From Sulfidibacterium sp964588415 (lineage in GTDB: Bacteria > Bacteroidota > Bacteroidia > Bacteroidales > F082), in assembly GCA_964588415.1 (NCBI GenBank), contig CAZPPK010000016.1:1-30109 (forward strand): a stretch of 30,109 nucleotides of DNA, in the 5' to 3' direction. The notes beneath the pieces are model-generated. The model saw nothing but the letters and a program-made list of their open reading frames with translations, was not told the DNA's origin and made no database searches. Below are positions 24,921 through 30,109 of the stretch, one piece after another (position 1 is the first letter of the stretch; the number at the start of each line of letters is the position of its first letter). The translations under genes were made by a program, and so were the position numbers.

Positions 24921-26555
24921 TTAGTGTTTATCATAGATTTTGCCCAACAATAAAAAGCGATTGTCGTTTTCAGCTTTCACAGCCTTAGAATTCTGCTTTA
25001 TAACCATAATGGACGGGTGAGCATCCTCCGGTGCAGCAGCCGGCCATTCCGGAAGATTTTTCCCCTTGGGATTGCCGGTTTTTATAAAGTTGGCAAAATA
25101 GTTTTCCATAGTGTCTGAAACGGCATAATCCTTTTTCTTCCAGGCATACCAGGGAGAAAGGTATAGATTTCCCAGACAATATTCGATTTCCTGTGAGTGT
25201 GCCGCCCCAATAGGTTTGGGCATGGGAAATGTGTTTTTACCTTTTTTCATAACCCCACCGGCAAGTCCGGGAGTAAGATTTGCATTTGTCAAGGGGGGCC
25301 TTGGATTGTCGAACAGATAGCGATAAACAGGTTTCGGGCTGTTTTTTCTTTGCAAGTCGAACCATTTCCACGTGCTGTAAACGATGAATCTGTCTGAAGC
25401 CAGGTCGGTGGCGGATCTTTCAACTTCCTCTTTAGTTTGATGGGGATATGTTTTCATGATTTCTTGGTAGTTGTGTGGGAAATTTGTTTTCACTCTTTCA
25501 ATAAAATTCTTTTTGGTATAAGGTTTCCCTACCATAAATGCCTTTCCGGTCATTTCAGCAGAATTCCAGCCTACCAACAATGGAATATGAGCCTGCTCTT
25601 TTGCATTGTAAATTGCGGGCAATGATTTTGTTAGAAAATATCCATCAATACAGGCTGGGAAACCAAACCTTCCGGATTTGGTATAGAGCTCGAGCAATTT
25701 TTTTGCATTCAAGGCCCTTAATTCTTTGATAGTCGGGTAACCGATTTGTTTTGCAAAGTCAGCTCCAATCTTTTCAGCTTGAGCCAATGGAACCGGTGCC
25801 AAAGTGGGATTAATGCCAGCCCCACTTTCTCCGATAGCGCCAGCAATCAGATTTTTAGACAATGGAGAAGCCATTTGTTCACTGACCGAAATAGAGCCTG
25901 CTGATTCTCCGCCGATGGTTACTTTGTTGGGATCTCCGCCAAAAGCGGCGATGTTTTGATGAACCCACTTCAATGCGGCGTTTTGATCAAGAAGGCCATA
26001 ATTTCCGGATGCTTTATAAGGTGATTCGGCACTGAGTTCCGGATCTGCAAAAAAACCGAAAATATTGAGACGGTAGTTTGCAGTCACTACCACAATCCCC
26101 TTTTGAGCGAGGCTGGCACCATCGTATCTCGGTTCATCACTGCTGCCCGCCACAAAGCCGCCTCCGTAAAAATATACCAGCACAGGCAATCCCTGCGTTC
26201 CTTTCTTGGCCGGGGTCCACACATTCAGATACAAGCAGTTTTCACTCACGGAGTCGGAACGGAAGTGCATATCTCCGAACACATTGGTCTGCATCGGCCT
26301 GGGGCCGAATTTCTTTGTCATCAAAACTCCTTTCCAGTTATCAAGTGGCTGAGGTGCTTTCCACCTGAGGTTGCCTACCGGCGGTTTGGCGAATGGTATT
26401 CCAAAATATTCCTGAAGACTGGTTGCTGTATCCTGAATGCCTTCAATCATGCCATTTGCAATTTTTATCCTTGGGGAAAGGTTTTGTTTTTTTTGTGGTG
26501 CACATGAATAAATCATAAAGCAAATCCCTAATGTCAAGAACGCAATTTTTTTCAT
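24921..26555 (-). CDS. Type-B carboxylesterase, lipoprotein
   Basis: A 544-residue alpha/beta-hydrolase, the normal length for the carboxylesterase/para-nitrobenzyl esterase family, hydrolysing carboxylic esters. Residues 1-18 form a lipoprotein signal (IYSC, Cys18), so the enzyme is membrane-anchored outside the cytoplasm. The oxyanion hole is YGGGF (130-134). The nucleophile is Ser218 in GGESAGS, and the catalytic His is in GAAHSQEIEY (about His453). The early signature FGIPFAKPPVGNLRW and ENCLYLNVWTP are intact. The third triad member, expected between residues 300 and 350, was not assigned. It is monocistronic; TAGATTTT just before the ATG is a weak -7 match. The natural substrate is unknown. 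Confidence 0.93.
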   Translation of the reverse strand: MKKIAFLTLGICFMIYSCAPQKKQNLSPRIKIANGMIEGIQDTATSLQEYFGIPFAKPPVGNLRWKAPQPLDNWKGVLMTKKFGPRPMQTNVFGDMHFRSDSVSENCLYLNVWTPAKKGTQGLPVLVYFYGGGFVAGSSDEPRYDGASLAQKGIVVVTANYRLNIFGFFADPELSAESPYKASGNYGLLDQNAALKWVHQNIAAFGGDPNKVTIGGESAGSISVSEQMASPLSKNLIAGAIGESGAGINPTLAPVPLAQAEKIGADFAKQIGYPTIKELRALNAKKLLELYTKSGRFGFPACIDGYFLTKSLPAIYNAKEQAHIPLLVGWNSAEMTGKAFMVGKPYTKKNFIERVKTNFPHNYQEIMKTYPHQTKEEVERSATDLASDRFIVYSTWKWFDLQRKNSPKPVYRYLFDNPRPPLTNANLTPGLAGGVMKKGKNTFPMPKPIGAAHSQEIEYCLGNLYLSPWYAWKKKDYAVSDTMENYFANFIKTGNPKGKNLPEWPAAAPEDAHPSIMVIKQNSKAVKAENDNRFLLLGKIYDKH

Positions 26556-26630
26556 GTTTTAAAATCTAAGTGGTTAATAATTAAATCATTGATTGTGGTT
26601 TCTTCCCTTTGTTTCGTGTGTTTTTAATTA

Positions 26631-26661
26631 AAAAGGGGTCGCCTGACTGGAGACCCCTTTT
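26631..26661 (-). terminator. Rho-independent terminator after the S41 protease gene
   Basis: AAAAGGGGTC (26631-26640) pairs with GACCCCTTTT (26652-26661), a 10-bp stem with an 11-nt loop. Read on the minus strand it comes 25 nt after the protease stop at 26687 and is followed by a T/A-rich tail. It separates the protease from the esterase gene. Confidence 0.85.
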
Positions 26662-26686
26662 AACAATAACCTTTATATAGAAGGTC

Positions 26687-29600
26687 TTATTTACTGGTTT
26701 CTTTCAACATTTCTTTAACGGCTGCCTCAAGCTGGGGATCTTGGCCATTCAATATCTTGTTGTAAGGATTTTTTACTTTAATATCAGGTTCAAGTTCATG
26801 ATTTTCTGTAAAGTGATTTTCGCCAACACCTTCGGAAGCAACCATCGGGATACCGAATATGAGCGTCGGATCAATCTGACGTTCCCACCAAACTGCTGTT
26901 CCGGTTCCAGGTACAGGCATTCCAATGAGTTTGCCAACTTTAAGTTCCTTATAAATATACGGGAACATGAAGGCATCGGAATAGTTACTCTGACTTATCA
27001 GCACGCAACTGGGTTTGTCCCATTTGTCCATGGATTCCCCTCCGGGAAGAATGTGACCTTGTGGTGCAAATCTCATGTAAAGTTTGCCACTCAGGAAGGT
27101 TACAAGATGATCATGTAGCCAACCGCCTCCATTGAAACGGGTATCAACTATCAGCGCCTTTTTGTTGAAATTCTTCCCAAGAACTTTTCCAAAGACGGTA
27201 CGATAGCTTTGATCATTCATTGACTTGACATGAATGTATCCAATCTGTCCGTGCGACAGATTGTCGGTCATCTTTTGCATGATGTCAACCCACCGTTTAT
27301 ACATAAGCGATTGTTCTTTTCTCCCTGAGATAGGTTTGATAACTTCATCCCAGCTTTTTTTGATCCGGGGATCTTTGAATGTCAGCCTTGTAAATACATT
27401 GGCTTTGTGATTCAAAAGTTTCGCCCAGTCAAAATTATTATTGATTTGCACACCGTCAATCTTCTCAAGGATGTCACCTCGTTTCACCTGGGTTTGTGCA
27501 TTATCCATTGGCCCGCCGGTGATGATATTCTCCACAATAAGACCGTCTCCACCTTTTGTTTGGTTATAAAGCATACCTAGAGATGCTGTACGATCTGGAT
27601 TCTTAGGATTAGGATAGAAGCGGCCGCCTGTATGAGATACATCCAATTCACCCAACAATTCACTCAACAGATCCGAGAAATCGTAGTTGTTGTTGATGTA
27701 AGGTAAAAATTGTTTGTAATAATCATGGTAATATTTCCAATTGACACCCTGCAAATTAGGATCGAATAGTTTTTTTCTGACTTGCTCCCAGGCATGTTCG
27801 AAAATATAAGCACGTTCGCCAGCTGGATCCCAGTCGAAATGGGCATTAATAGAAAGTGGCTTTACCTTTCCGTTTGAAATTTCCACTTTACTGATCCTGC
27901 CACCTGCCAATACAAAAAGGTTCTTTTCTGCTTTATCTATTTCCAGGCTTCCACCGCTTCGGGAATTCAGGTGAGCCAAGACTTTTGTTTTGTGAGTTCG
28001 GGGCTCAGTTTCCCAAAGATCATAACCCTTCTCATACTTAGCGAGATAATACAATTTTTCACCATTTTTAGAAAGAATAAAATCGCTCAGTAACGATGAA
28101 TTGATGGTCAGTCTTTTCGTACGGCTGTCCAGATTCTTCAGATTAAGCACCAAGGGCTTTTTCTTTTCATTTTTGACTTTGGTACTATCTTTCTTTTGTT
28201 CTTCCTTCAGCAGATCAAAATCTTCTTTGCTAAGATTATACTTGTCAAATGCCTTTTGATTGAAGAACATAGCATAAATATCACCCTGACCACCGCGGCT
28301 GAGGTTCTTCATCCCTTCACGGGTTGAAAACCATGCCATCATTTTGCCCCCCATACCCCACTTGGGTATTCCATCGCTAAACCCACTTTGCGTAAGGTCA
28401 ATACGTTTGCCACTTCCATCGGCTTTCACAAGGTCAACATCGGAACGAACGAAGGTCCCTTCATTTGATTGAGCAAGAATCCATTTTCCATCCGGGGACC
28501 ATGTAAAATATTGATCACCATCGGAATATGAATAATTGACACCTTTGGGAATTACAGTTACGGTTTTATGTGTAATTGTATTGTAAACTTTAAGAATGTT
28601 ACGATTTTCTAAATAGGCTATTTTTTTGCCATTCGGCGAATAACGTGGTTGGAATTCATCCTGGTCGTTAGCGATTACGGGTGTATTGTCAACTATGGTT
28701 GATGCATAAAAATAAGGCTCTTTGGGATTGGCAATATGTAGTTTGTCGATATCCCATGAATCGTTTTTCTCAACAGAATAAACGATAGAACGGCCATTGG
28801 GACTAAATTCTATCATGCGCTCCTGATAAGGAGTATTTGTTAATCTTTTGGTAGTATGACCATCAGTGGATGTTACAAAAATGTCGCCTCGATATACAAA
28901 TGCTACTTCTTTTCCATTAGGAGATAATGCCATTTCGCTTATATGTCTATTGTTAACAGAAATTGTCTTAGTTGCCTGTTCAGCGAAATCTGCCTGGATT
29001 GTGATCAGTACTTCTTTAGGTTGCTGACCGGGAACCAGGGTAAGAATATCTCCTCCATGTGTGAAACATAAGAGATTACCATTTTGCGAGTAAGTAAGTC
29101 CTCGCACAGGATTTCTTTTATAATTAGTCAATTGTTTGGGTTGGCCCGGATCAGACAAGTTTGCCTGAAATACGTTTAGGTCATTGTTATTCTGTTCGCT
29201 CAGATAATAATATGTGTCTCCTTTACCCCATGCTGGTTCCATATCATTTCCCTTAAAACTGGTAAGCTTTGTATACTTATTTGTTTTGAAATCGTAGGTC
29301 CAGATGTCACGTGTCACCGAAGCCATTTCGTGTTTGCGTTGCTCACTTTCATAGCCTTTTCGATCCTGAAAAATGATTTTGCTCCCATTGTGGTTATAGC
29401 GGGCATATTCTGTACCTGCTGAATTAATCATGATGGAACGTCCACCCTTTACAGGAACCTTGTATAACTTCATAAACAACGCTGGGATGGGAAACCGTAC
29501 CGACGTATAGATGTCGTTCCTCGCTGTTCCAAAGATGATATCCTTATCATTAATCGTGAAATCAGACGGAATGTCAGCTGCTGAATTATAAGTCAGTCTT

Positions 29601-29905
29601 GTTGCTCCACCTCCATTTGATGACATTACGTACACATCAAAGTTACCGTGCCTGTCTGATGCAAAAGCCAGGTATTTACCATTATGACTCCATACCGGAT
29701 AACTTTCATAGGCAGGCGTCATTGTCAATGGGATAGCAGTGCCGCCTGTTGCAGGAACCTTAAATATATCTCCTTTGTATTCAAAAGCAATCCATTGTCC
29801 ATCAGGTGAGATGGCAGGATGCCTGAGCCATTTCGGGTGTAAATCGGTTTGTCCGAATACTAACATTGGCCCGAAAAGAATTAAAAAAAGTATGAAACGC
29901 TTCAT
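26687..29905 (-). CDS. Tricorn-like S41 family protease
   Basis: A 1072-residue exported protease of the tricorn type. Residues 1-18 are a signal peptide (cleavage after VFG). Residues about 25-320 and 320-680 hold two sets of TolB/PD40-type beta-propeller blades (SPDGQWIAFEYKGDIF, SHNGKYLAFASD, SPNGKEVAFVYRGDIF, SPNGKKIAYLE). A tricorn core segment follows, then a PDZ domain at about 780-850 (GLIVENIITGGPMDNAQ, GDILEKIDG). The C-terminal S41 domain has DTRFNGGG. The catalytic tetrad is complete: Ser757-His758 (DVSHTGG), nucleophile Ser976 (NYSDA) and Glu1034/1037 (ENHELEPD), close in spacing to archaeal tricorn. It probably trims peptides in the periplasm. Monocistronic. Confidence 0.95.
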   Translation of the reverse strand: MKRFILFLILFGPMLVFGQTDLHPKWLRHPAISPDGQWIAFEYKGDIFKVPATGGTAIPLTMTPAYESYPVWSHNGKYLAFASDRHGNFDVYVMSSNGGGATRLTYNSAADIPSDFTINDKDIIFGTARNDIYTSVRFPIPALFMKLYKVPVKGGRSIMINSAGTEYARYNHNGSKIIFQDRKGYESEQRKHEMASVTRDIWTYDFKTNKYTKLTSFKGNDMEPAWGKGDTYYYLSEQNNNDLNVFQANLSDPGQPKQLTNYKRNPVRGLTYSQNGNLLCFTHGGDILTLVPGQQPKEVLITIQADFAEQATKTISVNNRHISEMALSPNGKEVAFVYRGDIFVTSTDGHTTKRLTNTPYQERMIEFSPNGRSIVYSVEKNDSWDIDKLHIANPKEPYFYASTIVDNTPVIANDQDEFQPRYSPNGKKIAYLENRNILKVYNTITHKTVTVIPKGVNYSYSDGDQYFTWSPDGKWILAQSNEGTFVRSDVDLVKADGSGKRIDLTQSGFSDGIPKWGMGGKMMAWFSTREGMKNLSRGGQGDIYAMFFNQKAFDKYNLSKEDFDLLKEEQKKDSTKVKNEKKKPLVLNLKNLDSRTKRLTINSSLLSDFILSKNGEKLYYLAKYEKGYDLWETEPRTHKTKVLAHLNSRSGGSLEIDKAEKNLFVLAGGRISKVEISNGKVKPLSINAHFDWDPAGERAYIFEHAWEQVRKKLFDPNLQGVNWKYYHDYYKQFLPYINNNYDFSDLLSELLGELDVSHTGGRFYPNPKNPDRTASLGMLYNQTKGGDGLIVENIITGGPMDNAQTQVKRGDILEKIDGVQINNNFDWAKLLNHKANVFTRLTFKDPRIKKSWDEVIKPISGRKEQSLMYKRWVDIMQKMTDNLSHGQIGYIHVKSMNDQSYRTVFGKVLGKNFNKKALIVDTRFNGGGWLHDHLVTFLSGKLYMRFAPQGHILPGGESMDKWDKPSCVLISQSNYSDAFMFPYIYKELKVGKLIGMPVPGTGTAVWWERQIDPTLIFGIPMVASEGVGENHFTENHELEPDIKVKNPYNKILNGQDPQLEAAVKEMLKETSK

Positions 29906-30109
29906 GAAATTATAGATTTAGTTATTAGATAATCAATCATTGTATCTCAATTTCGATATTCAAGTAAAGTTGGTTTTAAGATTTTAGTTGAACATCCCAA
30001 ATATAAAAAATATTTTAAGCTTTGACACTTGTTGTTCTGGATGTTGCAATGGAAGTATTAACCTGAGTTCGATATAAGAATTGACTAAAACAGAACGAGT
30101 TGTCCGTTT
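29906..30109. other. Upstream region of the S41 protease gene
   Basis: This 204-nt stretch before the window end contains a promoter match but no open frame or RNA-like fold that I can support. It is AT-rich, with short runs such as AAAAAATATTTTAA. Confidence 0.5.
29998..30005 (-). promoter_or_regulatory. -7 promoter element of the S41 protease gene
   Basis: On the minus strand this reads TATATTTG, an exact TAnnTTTG match, with a predicted leader of about 89 nt. No -33 element is evident upstream. Confidence 0.45.

Noticed and set aside
26103..26507. 134-residue plus-strand frame opposite the carboxylesterase
   Set aside because: It is antisense to a well-supported gene with intact catalytic motifs, and its composition shows no protein family features.

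Overview
The window reads as chromosomal DNA of a Bacteroidota bacterium. The evidence is the AT-leaning base composition and at least nine exact matches to the Bacteroidota -7 promoter element TAnnTTTG just upstream of genes. Gene families typical of the phylum point the same way: DUF5916/CBM9-like protein, DUF4834 followed by YfhO, a single-RRM RNA-binding protein, an M13 lipoprotein peptidase and a tricorn-like S41 protease. I cannot place it below phylum. There are no tRNA or rRNA genes, no CRISPR array and no transposase.

Layout. 1-153: a cluster of four stem-loops, then the promoter of an M13 metallopeptidase lipoprotein (154-2205), which ends in a strong terminator. 2330-3360: two tandem PlsC-like acyltransferase genes. 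The first is intact and apparently leaderless; the second is a pseudogene with two 1-nt frameshifts and an altered catalytic box. 3517-6165: a DUF5916 protein that shares a bidirectional terminator with a convergent RRM protein gene (6266-6529). 6530-7056: a long intergenic stretch with a possible gene scrap. 7057-7875: a predicted outer-membrane beta-barrel protein.

8098-18419 is a cell-surface glycan/glycosylation region. DUF4834, YfhO (GT-C-like membrane protein) and a GT4 glycosyltransferase form one operon. It converges, with no gap, on a divergent GpsA-like dehydrogenase. An FkbM methyltransferase and a second GT4 form another operon, which converges with a 2-nt gap on a flippase lying downstream of a third GT4. 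There is no polymerase and no nucleotide-sugar synthesis gene, so this set probably decorates or exports a glycan whose other genes lie elsewhere.

18557-21353 (minus strand): an NhaC sodium/proton antiporter, an Rrf2 regulator with IscR-like cysteines, and a degraded patch in which a truncated SAM methyltransferase abuts a headless YceI-like domain. 21511-24685 (minus): a three-gene operon encoding a secreted, membrane-anchored NEW3-domain protein, an ABC ATPase and an ABC-2 type permease. 24921-26555 (minus): a type-B carboxylesterase lipoprotein. 26687-29905 (minus): a tricorn-like S41 protease with a complete catalytic tetrad.

Most genes look like ordinary core or niche functions. The points most worth a second look are the decayed methyltransferase/YceI junction, the half-dead acyltransferase duplication, the NEW3-ABC operon with unknown substrate, the stem-loop cluster at the left edge, and promoters set so close to start codons that the mRNAs should be leaderless or nearly so.
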